A DNA stretch of 64,000 bases, from the NCBI GenBank assembly GCA_947073545.1, contig CAMTMP010000008.1:64450-128449 (forward strand), written 5' to 3'. The notes beneath the pieces were generated by a model. It saw only the letters and a program-made list of their open reading frames with translations. It was not told the DNA's origin and made no database searches. The translations under genes and the position numbers were made by a program. Below are positions 29,583-39,254 of this stretch, piece by piece. Position 1 is the stretch's first letter. Each line of letters starts with the position of its first letter. The stretch comes from an uncultured bacterium (GTDB lineage Bacteria > Bacillota > Clostridia > Lachnospirales > Lachnospiraceae).

Positions 29583-31166
29583 ATGCGGTATTTCAATACA
29601 GAAGGATGCTGTAAACCAAACGAACATTATATGGTATGTCTTGATGAGAGATTGAGGACAATCAGGGAAGAGTTTGTCGAAAAAGGGAAATATTTTGTTA
29701 TTAACCGGGGAAGACAGTACGGTAAGACAACAACGCTTATGGCTTTGGCGGAGTACTTAATTGCTGATTATGTTGTCATCCATATGGATTTTCAGATGAT
29801 GAGTACGGCCAGTTTTGAAAATGAGCAGATTTTTGCGACGAAGTTTATCAGACAGATAGAGCGCTATATTTCACGAAAGAAAGAGAGAATGGAGGGGATT
29901 GACGCACAGACCTTCCAGTCGTTGCTTGCGTTGAAAAACGAAGAAAAGCTTTCGCTGGATCTGCTGTTTGAGGCATTGAGCGAAATGTGTGAAACGGCGG
30001 AGAAGCCAGTCGTTTTGATGATCGATGAAGTGGACAGTGCGTTGAATAATCAGGTGTTTATTGATTTTCTCGCGCAGCTTCGGGGTTACTATCTGAACAG
30101 GGATGAGTTTGCGACGTTTCAGTCGGTGATTCTGGCGGGCGTGTATGATATCAAGAATTTAAAATCAAAGATACGGCCTGATGAGGAGCACCAATATAAC
30201 AGTCCTTGGAATATTGCGGCAAACTTTTATGTAGCTATGAATTTTTCGGCGGAACAGATCGCTGATATGCTGTGTGAGTATGAGGCGGATCATCATACGG
30301 GAATGAATGTGGAGGCGGTTGCAGGGGAAATTTATCAATATACTTCCGGCTATCCGTATCTGGTGTCTGCCATCTGCAAAATTATGGATGAAAGGACGGC
30401 CGGTGTAGACGATTCGACAGCGTGGATGAGGGAGGGAATCCTGCAGGCTGTAAATTATATTTTAAAGGCGGATTTGCCGTTGTTTGGAAGTATGATAAAG
30501 CATGTCAATGAATATCCGGTGATAAAGAAGATGCTGTATGATATTTTGTTTTGGGGTGAGTCAATGTCCTATAACTCTGATAATCGCGCCATAGGATTGG
30601 CGGGAATGTTTGGGTATGTGGAGGAATTGGACGGAAAAGTGAAGGTGTCAAATCGCATTTTTGAAACCCGCTTGTATGATTATTTTCTTTCAGAGGAAGA
30701 ACTGGCGAATGAAATATCCGGCTTTTCCAAGCAGAACAAAAATCAGTTTGTCAAAGGCAGAAAACTTGATATGGATCGAATCCTTGAAAGGTTTGTGGAA
30801 CATTTTGCCGATATTTATGGAGACAATGATGAGAAATTCATTGAAACTTATGGACGTAAATTTTTCCTGTTGTATCTGAAACCGATTATTAACGGAACGG
30901 GTAATTATTATATTGAGGCGCAGACGAGAGATGCCAGAAGAACGGATGTAATCGTGGATTACTTCGGAGAACAGTATATTATAGAACTGAAGATATGGCA
31001 TGGTAATGAGTACAATGAGCGGGGAGAACAGCAGCTTATAGAATATCTGGACTACTACCGCCTGGACAAGGGATATCTGCTCAGTTTTAGTTTTAACAGG
31101 AAAAAGGAAGTGGGCGTGAGAGAACTGCGGATTGAGGATAAGACCATTGTCGAAGCGGTGGTGTGA
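29583..31166 (+). CDS. AAA-like ATPase with C-terminal PD-(D/E)XK (DUF1703-type) domain
   Basis: FVINRGRQYGKTTTL Walker A, VLMIDEVDSA Walker B, RTDVIVDYFGEQYIIELKIWHG nuclease-like core. Confidence 0.88.
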   Translation: MRYFNTEGCCKPNEHYMVCLDERLRTIREEFVEKGKYFVINRGRQYGKTTTLMALAEYLIADYVVIHMDFQMMSTASFENEQIFATKFIRQIERYISRKKERMEGIDAQTFQSLLALKNEEKLSLDLLFEALSEMCETAEKPVVLMIDEVDSALNNQVFIDFLAQLRGYYLNRDEFATFQSVILAGVYDIKNLKSKIRPDEEHQYNSPWNIAANFYVAMNFSAEQIADMLCEYEADHHTGMNVEAVAGEIYQYTSGYPYLVSAICKIMDERTAGVDDSTAWMREGILQAVNYILKADLPLFGSMIKHVNEYPVIKKMLYDILFWGESMSYNSDNRAIGLAGMFGYVEELDGKVKVSNRIFETRLYDYFLSEEELANEISGFSKQNKNQFVKGRKLDMDRILERFVEHFADIYGDNDEKFIETYGRKFFLLYLKPIINGTGNYYIEAQTRDARRTDVIVDYFGEQYIIELKIWHGNEYNERGEQQLIEYLDYYRLDKGYLLSFSFNRKKEVGVRELRIEDKTIVEAVV

Positions 31167-31301
31167 TTTGCCGGAATTTATATAGCAAAATAATATCTGA
31201 AAGCCCAACAAAGGGTATAAACATGACAAACGCATGAGTAAATAAATTGTGAACCTTCCTTTTTCTCTGGTAAGATAAAAGAAAATAGGAAGGTTTACAT
31301 A

Positions 31302-31625
31302 ATGGAAGAATTATTAAACTGGATGGAATACATTGAAGATGTGCGTCAGACAGGAAAGGTACGCCATAAGCTCAAGGATATACTGGTCATCGTTCTTTTT
31401 GCAACACTGGCTGATGCGGATGACTGGGTAGAGATAGCCATGTTTGCTGAAACCCATTAGGATTATCTGCGTAAATATATAGAACTGAAAAACGATGGGG
31501 ACGCAGAAAGCCATAGCGGAAAAGATAAGAAAAAAGCGGGCAGATTATGTGCTGGCGCTTAAAGGGAACCAAAGCGGGCTGTATGGGAATGAAAACGTCC
31601 ATACGTTTGTCGTACCCTATTATCC
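31302..31625 (+). pseudogene. Decayed ISAs1 / H-repeat-associated transposase
   Basis: MEELLNWMEYIEDVRQTGKVRHKLKDILVIVLFATLADADDWVEIAMFAETH*, then another frame with QKAIAEKIRKKRADYVLALKGNQSGLYG; middle and end missing. Confidence 0.75.
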
Positions 31626-31632
31626 ACCATGA

Positions 31633-31661
31633 TTGACAGTGTTTTATGATAACGATATAAT
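31633..31661 (+). promoter_or_regulatory. Consensus sigma70-type promoter upstream of the RADAR operon
   Basis: TTGACA (31633-31638), 17-nt spacer, TATAAT (31656-31661); rdrA start ~70 nt downstream. Confidence 0.75.
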
Positions 31662-31732
31662 TAAATGACTTACTGACGTAGTCATACAAAAAAGAAAAAT
31701 GGAATGGATAACCGAGCAGAAAGGGAATGAAA

Positions 31733-34429
31733 ATGGCAAAAATCCAAATTTACAGAGGAAAAGAGTTTAAGGTATGTGTGGAGGAGTGTATTGAGGAGGA
31801 TAGCCTCTTTTTTGAAGAGTACAAGAAAGCTGCGCATATGCTTGACGAAATCGTCAGATATGATAAGACAAAAGCCGACATGCGAATCGATGGTCAGGAC
31901 ATGGAATATGAGAATAATATCATCGCAATATGCGGGGAAAGAGGCGAGGGAAAGAGCAGCGTCATGATGACTTTTGTCAAGGCCGCGGTACAGTACGCCT
32001 TTGACGGAAAAAGCAGTGAGCGCGTTTTTGCAGAGACGAGGCATATCAAGGGTAAATATTTTGCCGAGCCTGTTATCATAGATCCGTCTCTGTTTGATGA
32101 CAGGCATAGTATCTTAGATGTTGTTTTAGCCAAGCTCTACAGCCGAGTGGATGCGCGCACTGGGGATTCGTATTTTGGCGGCGCATCAGACAATGACTAT
32201 AAGGAATTGATTAACTGTTTCCAAACCGTATATAAATATGTCAGTCTGATCAACAACCAGAGAAAGAGTCTGGACGACCAAACTGACTATGAGGGGGATA
32301 TCGGGCGCCTGGCGCGCCTTGGCGACAGCACGAACTTAAAAAGAGATCTGATAAAGTTAATCAGGCAATATCTTAAATTCATATCAAATGATAAAAAGGG
32401 TGAAAACGAAAGCGAACTGATCATCGCTATCGATGATTTGGATTTGTGCAGCGATAAGGTGTACCGCATGGCGGAAGAAATCAGAAAGTATTTGATTATT
32501 CCAAACGTTGTGATTGTTATGGCGCTTAAGGTGGAACAGATGGAGGACTGCATACGGGAAAAATATATCCATGATTACAGAGGCAGTTTTGAAAGGTATA
32601 ATTTTAACAACCGCATTACGGATGAAATCAATATAATGACAGAAAAGCATGTCAATAAGCTGATTCCCAAGGCCAGAAGGATATACCTTCCAAAAGTGAT
32701 GGATATGTATCAATTGACAATCGCGTATGTCGATGACTGGGGAGAAGAGAAGAAAGAGATCTGGAGCACGGGCGAACGATATGATATTGTTACGGTTATG
32801 CGGGAGTTGATCTATCAAAAGACAGGAATCATACTGCTGCCGAAAGAAGCGGGTAAAGACATCTTGTTTTCCAATAATCTTCGAGAAACGGTCAATATGA
32901 TTGTCTTTTTGCTCGAGATGAACGAACCGGGTGCGGGAAATGACGAGCGATATAAAAATGTTGTCGAACTGGAACAATATTTTGAGAGAGAATGGGAACA
33001 CAACAATATTTTAATGCGGGATCGAGAAGAATTTTACTCTTTGAAACGTCTGGGTGTCGATAGTGTGAACGATAACGCATGTTCTTTTTTGCAAAAACTA
33101 TTTTATGATACGCAAAAAAGAAAAAATCCGGCTTTGGCAAATTATTTTACGGAAGCGGACAATGATTTCACATGGGTGGTGAGCTGGATTCAAACTATAA
33201 ATCACTACATAAGTAATGTATACCAGAAGACGAGGACCTACAGTATCAGCGTACTCTATACGTTTATGCTGCATAAGCTGGTGCTGGAGGAAAAGGGCAG
33301 AGAGCTGACAAAGCTTCTCGGTGGGTATGTATGGAGCGGCATGTTTGCAAATATTATACCCGGCGTGAAACAAACGGGAGTGGACAGGACAAGATTTGCT
33401 GCCAGAACAGAGGATATATATAATGAAATTCTTGCTTATGTGAGCGGTAATGCCAAGGAACCTATCCGCTTAACTTATGGAAATAACGGGAGCGTGAGCG
33501 TTCCGGGGGTTCCGGTCGGGGAGGATAAACAGGATCATATTTTGTCATGGATTTTAATGGCATTCATCGCAAATAACTATTATATTGAAAATTATCAATA
33601 TAAATTTATAACTCATGGCAGGATTGTATGGAACAATTCCACAACGCATGAATTTATGCATGTCAGTTTGGAAAATTACATACTCGCTCTGTTCAACATA
33701 GATTCTGTCTGTGAAAAAGTGAGTTTTAGGGCGTTGGGAGTGGAGGAGGAAATACAGGATTATCTCAATCAAATCAGGGAAAGGAATCGGGAAAGCATCA
33801 GTTTTATGCGGGCTGTTGTCTCCAATATGGATGTTGTGGTGTCAATACTGCTATACTGCAGAGATAACCATGATGTGAGATCCGGATCAGAAAATGAAAC
33901 AGACCGGAGCAAAAAGCTGATAAAAAAGTTTTTCGAAAATATGGTTAAATACATGGAGCAGTACGGTGTTGCGGGGAATGTTGAAACGCTGACGCATTTT
34001 GTATTGACAGAAGAGAAAAGCATCGATATATGTGATTTGTATGCGAGGCTTATCGATATCACAGGGACGGATCAAGGGGTTCGTGATGAGAAAGAGCGTG
34101 AAGGCGAACGGCTTATGGCGGAATTTCGAGAAAAATTGAGGATAATGCCTCTCCCGGAAACTTGGGCTCCGCAAAAACAGAAGGTATCCCTGTACTTGCT
34201 AAAGGCTTCCACGATAGCGACGGCAAAGACGAATTTGGAAAATCTGGCGGTAAACATACAGAGGTATATTGGCGAGAATAAAATACTGCCCTATGGATTC
34301 AATGCGGATGCGCTGTGTGATTTTTATGCAAAGGTATTAGACACATATTTGCAAAATGAAAACGAACCGCTGACAGACGAATTGAGGGAAGAATATAAAC
34401 AGATGGTTGCGATACACAAAACCATTTAA
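31733..34429 (+). CDS. rdrA: RADAR ATPase subunit RdrA (KAP-like P-loop NTPase)
   Basis: ~898 aa; AICGERGEGKSSVMMTFVKA (Walker A), ELIIAIDDLDLCSDKVYRMAEEIRKYL (Walker B); followed by an adenosine-deaminase-like gene. ATG 31733 has SD aaaggg; ATG 31727 is the alternative. Confidence 0.88.
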   Translation: MAKIQIYRGKEFKVCVEECIEEDSLFFEEYKKAAHMLDEIVRYDKTKADMRIDGQDMEYENNIIAICGERGEGKSSVMMTFVKAAVQYAFDGKSSERVFAETRHIKGKYFAEPVIIDPSLFDDRHSILDVVLAKLYSRVDARTGDSYFGGASDNDYKELINCFQTVYKYVSLINNQRKSLDDQTDYEGDIGRLARLGDSTNLKRDLIKLIRQYLKFISNDKKGENESELIIAIDDLDLCSDKVYRMAEEIRKYLIIPNVVIVMALKVEQMEDCIREKYIHDYRGSFERYNFNNRITDEINIMTEKHVNKLIPKARRIYLPKVMDMYQLTIAYVDDWGEEKKEIWSTGERYDIVTVMRELIYQKTGIILLPKEAGKDILFSNNLRETVNMIVFLLEMNEPGAGNDERYKNVVELEQYFEREWEHNNILMRDREEFYSLKRLGVDSVNDNACSFLQKLFYDTQKRKNPALANYFTEADNDFTWVVSWIQTINHYISNVYQKTRTYSISVLYTFMLHKLVLEEKGRELTKLLGGYVWSGMFANIIPGVKQTGVDRTRFAARTEDIYNEILAYVSGNAKEPIRLTYGNNGSVSVPGVPVGEDKQDHILSWILMAFIANNYYIENYQYKFITHGRIVWNNSTTHEFMHVSLENYILALFNIDSVCEKVSFRALGVEEEIQDYLNQIRERNRESISFMRAVVSNMDVVVSILLYCRDNHDVRSGSENETDRSKKLIKKFFENMVKYMEQYGVAGNVETLTHFVLTEEKSIDICDLYARLIDITGTDQGVRDEKEREGERLMAEFREKLRIMPLPETWAPQKQKVSLYLLKASTIATAKTNLENLAVNIQRYIGENKILPYGFNADALCDFYAKVLDTYLQNENEPLTDELREEYKQMVAIHKTI

Positions 34430-34456
34430 TTTTTACAGGGCAGATGGGAGACCAGA

Positions 34457-37018
34457 GTGGATACGGAAAGAGGAAACCTTGAGATACTGTTTCAGAAAAT
34501 ACCTTACTGCAGAATAGACTGCCGGAGGGACGGAGGGCGCATTGGCCATGACTACAGGTCGGTCGATGAACGGCTTTATTTGAAATATGCCAGAGATGTG
34601 TTCTCGCACAATTCCGAGGATGAGGTTAGGAATAAATATCAATATTTGAAAGAAAAGATTAAGGGAAAAAATGTATTTTTCACAATATGGGATTTTGCCG
34701 GAAAGGTTCTAATCTATGACGGCAATGAGATCAAATGCAGGATAGACGAGATGCTGCGGTGGCGGGAAATATCTTTTCAACTGGGACAGGATCTGTTTAC
34801 TTGTGCGTTTTTGGCGAATCAGGCCGTCAAAAAAGGAATCCGCATAGAAAAATTTTCATGGGCGCCTATTATCCTGAGCGATGATAGGAGATTGTATAAC
34901 ATATTGAAGAAGGGAATTGCGGAAAACCACTTTCATTTAAACGGCTCTGCTAAGATATTTGAACTGAATTGGATCTGCCTGATGAATCTGATAGAGAACA
35001 GGAGGCATGATTTTAAAAAGATCTCAGACACGCTGCAAACGCACTGCATGGAGGACGCGGGGATTCAGACACACAGGGAAAGCCTGTATGAGATATGCCA
35101 GAAGGCGGCATTGTACAGAATATATCTCTTTGCCTGTCTTAGGGAGGATGATTTTTTACTGCAGAAGGTGGAGGAGATACACAAAAAAATAGAACAGGGC
35201 ATTCCCGTTTCATTTCTCACATCCAAAATTCAGGATATCATCACGCTGGCCAAGTATCTGTATGGAGCGATGGTGGACAGATGTGAAACGGAAAATAAAG
35301 ACGGGAAAGCAGTGACAGACGAAAAACATATTTTGGACTATGCGCTTGAAAAGGCCATGATACATAAGAACAACAACGAGTGCCGGTTACTTTCTGGCGA
35401 GCGGAAATTTTTGTATGATTGTTTTGAGGCTGTTGTACGGGGAAAATTTGACGAGATGCAGAGCAATGTCTTTTACAGATATCTGTCGATCAGGACACGG
35501 TTTCGGGGCGAATTGATTCAGGTAAACAGGCAGGTGGGGTTTGCGAATTTCAGCAATTATGAGAGGCGGAAGGAGGCTTTCATAGAACAGATTCCTATGT
35601 ATGAGGAAGAGCTGATCCGACTAGCCATCAATGAGCCGCTGTCCAAAGACTATATGAAATATCTGGAAGCCCGCATATGCCCAAGCGATACACCGTCAGC
35701 ACTGTATCGAAAAATAGAGCGGTATCAGAAAATAGAAAACGAGGGCAGCAGTGATAAACTGTCATACATACTGCATTTCCCTAAGGAAAAGGATGCGGAT
35801 TTCAAAGAATCCATGCCAAGGCATTATAAACTGCGGAAATCCGTTATGAGAAAATCGAAGAGCATCGCAAAGTTATTGGATGCGGAAACTTTCGCAAAAG
35901 ATCGTATCAGGGGAATCGACGCATGTGCAAACGAGGTGAATTGCAGACCGGAAGTTTTTGCTCAAGGTTTTCGATTTTTGTCAGATATCATGTTTGAGAG
36001 AAAATATATCTGCAATGGCCAAAAAGAAAACATAATGACAAAACTTTGCACCACATATCATGCGGGAGAGGACTTCCTTGATATTGTAGACGGCATCAGG
36101 GCGATAGATGAGGCGATGCTGTTTTGCGGACTTGGCAGAGGAAGCAGGATAGGCCATGGCCTGGCGCTGGGAATCGACCCCTATTCGTACTATTGCTATA
36201 AGGGAAAGATAATCGTAATGGAAAAGCAGAGACTGCTTGACAATATCGTCTGGGTTTTGTGCAAATCAGATGAATTGGGCATCGACGTTGACAGAAGTCT
36301 GAGAACAGAATTGGAAGGCAGATTCTATGAGCTGTATAAAGAAATTTACGATAAGATAATTGGCCATGAGGTATCCTTGCTGGATTATTATCACAGCTGG
36401 AAACTGAGAGGGGACAACCCGGCGCTATATTGGCAGGAGTCTGGCGAGATAAAGGAGATTGTGAAAGAGACGAAAAATGCGGTCATACCATATGACAGGT
36501 ATGGATTTAACGATCAGATTGAGAATATAGAAGTGATTCGAGATATAGGTAATATCAGAAAAATTTATCACGCATATCACTTTAATAAGACGGTCAGAGA
36601 AAGAGGAAATGAAATGATTACCCAGAAAGTGGGCAAGAGATATGCCGATGTCGTAAAACAGGTGCAGGATTGCATGATACATCAGCTTGTTATGCGGGGA
36701 ATAGGCATAGAGTCAAACCCATCTTCGAATTATCTGATCGGTACCATTAAGAAATATGATGAGCATCCTATTTTAAGGTTTAATTCAAGAAAACTCGGAA
36801 ATGCCTCAACAAATATGTCGCTGAGCGTCTCGATTAATACGGACGATCAGGGCGTCTTTGATACGCTGCTGGAAAATGAGTATGCACTTATGCTGCTGGC
36901 GCTAAAAAAGGCAAAGGACTATGAGGGACAGTACAAATACGATATTGAAGATATTTACGAGTGGATTGATTATGTCAGAAACATGGGAATGCAGCAGGTG
37001 TTCAATCCGAAAGTATAA
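34457..37018 (+). CDS. rdrB: RADAR adenosine deaminase subunit RdrB
   Basis: 853 aa; GIAENHFHLNGSAK (HxH), TYHAGEDF (HAGE), GRGSRIGHGLALGIDP (GHG), SVSINTDDQGVF (DD): complete ADA metal/catalytic signature; 27 bp downstream of rdrA. Confidence 0.9.
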   Translation: MDTERGNLEILFQKIPYCRIDCRRDGGRIGHDYRSVDERLYLKYARDVFSHNSEDEVRNKYQYLKEKIKGKNVFFTIWDFAGKVLIYDGNEIKCRIDEMLRWREISFQLGQDLFTCAFLANQAVKKGIRIEKFSWAPIILSDDRRLYNILKKGIAENHFHLNGSAKIFELNWICLMNLIENRRHDFKKISDTLQTHCMEDAGIQTHRESLYEICQKAALYRIYLFACLREDDFLLQKVEEIHKKIEQGIPVSFLTSKIQDIITLAKYLYGAMVDRCETENKDGKAVTDEKHILDYALEKAMIHKNNNECRLLSGERKFLYDCFEAVVRGKFDEMQSNVFYRYLSIRTRFRGELIQVNRQVGFANFSNYERRKEAFIEQIPMYEEELIRLAINEPLSKDYMKYLEARICPSDTPSALYRKIERYQKIENEGSSDKLSYILHFPKEKDADFKESMPRHYKLRKSVMRKSKSIAKLLDAETFAKDRIRGIDACANEVNCRPEVFAQGFRFLSDIMFERKYICNGQKENIMTKLCTTYHAGEDFLDIVDGIRAIDEAMLFCGLGRGSRIGHGLALGIDPYSYYCYKGKIIVMEKQRLLDNIVWVLCKSDELGIDVDRSLRTELEGRFYELYKEIYDKIIGHEVSLLDYYHSWKLRGDNPALYWQESGEIKEIVKETKNAVIPYDRYGFNDQIENIEVIRDIGNIRKIYHAYHFNKTVRERGNEMITQKVGKRYADVVKQVQDCMIHQLVMRGIGIESNPSSNYLIGTIKKYDEHPILRFNSRKLGNASTNMSLSVSINTDDQGVFDTLLENEYALMLLALKKAKDYEGQYKYDIEDIYEWIDYVRNMGMQQVFNPKV

Positions 37019-37137
37019 AAGGGTGGAATTGACATTTTGAAGGGAGCCCTCTTCCTATTCTGCGGGAAACGTTCGGACCGCTGTAAGCGACTCGTATGGA
37101 TGGGAACAGGGTTTCTGCTCCTCTATAAGCGGTTTGA

Positions 37138-37580
37138 GGACGGCCGGATGAGGAGCATCAGTATAATAAGTTTGCTGGTGTAGATGATGTGACGGCATGG
37201 GCAAGGGAGGGAATCCTACAGGATGTAAATTATATTTTAAAAGCGGATTTACCATTGTTTGGAAGTATGATAAAGCATGTCAATGAATATCCGGTGATCA
37301 AGAAGATACTGTATGATATTTTGTTTTGGGGTGAGTCAATGGTGTGTAATCTGAATAACCGCGCCGTGGGATTAGCCGGGATGTTAGGATATGTAAGGGA
37401 GCAGCAAGGACATGTTCGAAATGCGAACCGTATTTTTGAGACATGTTTGTATGATTATTTCCTTTCAGAGGAAGAACTGGCAAATGAAATAAGCGATTTT
37501 TCCAAGCGGAACAAAAATCAGTTGAAGCGGTGGTGTAATCTACCAAAGTTTATATAGCAAAATAATATCTCAAAGTCAGA
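37138..37580 (+). pseudogene. Truncated, internally deleted second copy of the 29583-31166 ATPase/DUF1703 gene
   Basis: EGILQDVNYILKADLPLFGSMIKHVNEYPVIKKILYDILFWGES matches copy 1; the 3' flank tttatatagcaaaataatatct is shared too. Confidence 0.85.
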
Positions 37581-37686
37581 TGTGGGGTATAAAAAATCTG
37601 CATTGTTAAAATGCGGATTTTTTTGTATACTTATTATGGAACTGAGAGATATATGTCTGTTTTCCGTAAAAGAGGAATTAATATTC

Positions 37687-39081
37687 ATGATGGAACAGAG
37701 AAATGAACATGACGAAACAGGGCAGGCTCCGGCAGAAGAAGCGCCCACGAAAGAGCAGGCGGAGTATACGCCTTCCGTGCAGACGGAGTTTATGCGGGAA
37801 AAGATCAAACAAAAGCCTGTCAATAAGAAAAAGCTGCTCCGCAGAACGGTCATAACCGCTGTTATGGCGGTGGTATTCGGTCTGGTGGCGTGTTTTACGT
37901 TTTTGGTGCTGGAGCCGGTGATCAGCAACCGGCTTTATCCGGAGGAGGAACCGAAAGAGGTGGCTTTTCCCGAGGAGACGCCGATCGAGGAAATGAAACC
38001 GGAGGACATGCTGGTCAAAGAGGAAGATGTTGAAGCGCAGACGCCGGACCCGGTAGACCTGGAAATGGTGGATGAACAGATTCAGGAGGTACTGTCCCAG
38101 GTGGACAGGGAGCTTACGCTGGAGGACTATCAGAAACTTTACGAGGAACTGCGGAAGCTGGCGGAGGATGCAGGACGCGCGGTGGTTACCGTTGCGGGTG
38201 TTACTTCGGATGTAGACTGGTTTAATAATATATATGAAAACGTGGCTTCGGCTTCCGGTGTGATTGTGGCAAACAACGAAAAGGCTCTGCTTATCCTAGT
38301 CAGTGCAGGAAACATAAAAGGAGCGGACAGTATCGAAGTAACCTTTTGCGATCAGACACAGGTGGAAGCCGAAATTGTGCAGAAGGATGAAAATACGGGG
38401 CTGGCGATTTTGTCTGTGCCGCTTTCTTCTATCGGCGGGGAAACCATGGATAAGATAAGTATTGCGGAACTGGGCAGCTCCAACACTGCCAATATGCTGG
38501 GAATGCCTGTGATAGCGCTGGGAAGTCCGCTGGGTACCGGTGGCTCTATCAGCTACGGTATGGTGACCTCCACGGGAACCGTGATCGATCTGCCAGATTC
38601 GGCTTATAAGAAGATTACAACAGATATTTACGGAAGCCGGAATGCGACGGGGATTGTGATTAATTTGAAAGGTATGGTAATCGGCATTATAGACAATGTC
38701 AATACCGGAAACGATATGAGCAATCTGCTTACGGCATATGGTATCACCGAGTTAAAAGGTACGATCGAGCAGATGTCCAACAATAAGGAGCGCGCATATT
38801 TGGGCGTGCATGGGGCTGATGTACCCAAGGAGGCCATTGAAGATGCGCAGATTAACACGTCTGCGGGCACATATATCAGAGAGATTGAGATCGATTCACC
38901 GGCTATGGACGCGGGGATTCAGAGCGGCGACGTGGTAACCAGAGTGGGAAATACGCAGATCACGACTTACAATGAGCTTCTCGGAATCTTGCGCACGTCG
39001 AAACCGGGGGATATGCTGACGATCACGCTGACGAGACAGGGACATGAAATGAGTGTGGATGTGACGCTGGGGAGCTGGTAA
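37687..39081 (+). CDS. HtrA/DegP-like membrane-anchored serine-protease-fold protein with PDZ domain
   Basis: Single TM; ASGVIVANNEKALLILVSAGNI..., PVIALGSPLGTGGSISYGMVTST, PDZ ...SPAMDAGIQSGDVVTRVGNTQI. Confidence 0.85.
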   Translation: MMEQRNEHDETGQAPAEEAPTKEQAEYTPSVQTEFMREKIKQKPVNKKKLLRRTVITAVMAVVFGLVACFTFLVLEPVISNRLYPEEEPKEVAFPEETPIEEMKPEDMLVKEEDVEAQTPDPVDLEMVDEQIQEVLSQVDRELTLEDYQKLYEELRKLAEDAGRAVVTVAGVTSDVDWFNNIYENVASASGVIVANNEKALLILVSAGNIKGADSIEVTFCDQTQVEAEIVQKDENTGLAILSVPLSSIGGETMDKISIAELGSSNTANMLGMPVIALGSPLGTGGSISYGMVTSTGTVIDLPDSAYKKITTDIYGSRNATGIVINLKGMVIGIIDNVNTGNDMSNLLTAYGITELKGTIEQMSNNKERAYLGVHGADVPKEAIEDAQINTSAGTYIREIEIDSPAMDAGIQSGDVVTRVGNTQITTYNELLGILRTSKPGDMLTITLTRQGHEMSVDVTLGSW

Positions 39082-39254
39082 TACTCGGCGGCGTCAGGAT
39101 GGCAGTCGAGCGGAAGATTTGACAGCGTGTTGTTTCATAGAGCGGATGTGTGGGATGTACTAGTCGCAGCGATGGGCAGGTAGCCGTATGGCAAGAAGAG
39201 AAATGGTTGAGCGGATAAGCGATTTGACAGGAAATGGGAAAGGATGGGCGAAAA

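Noticed and set aside
32384-33001. 205 aa minus-strand ORF inside rdrA
   Set aside because: Antisense to the Walker B-containing rdrA coding region; no independent support.
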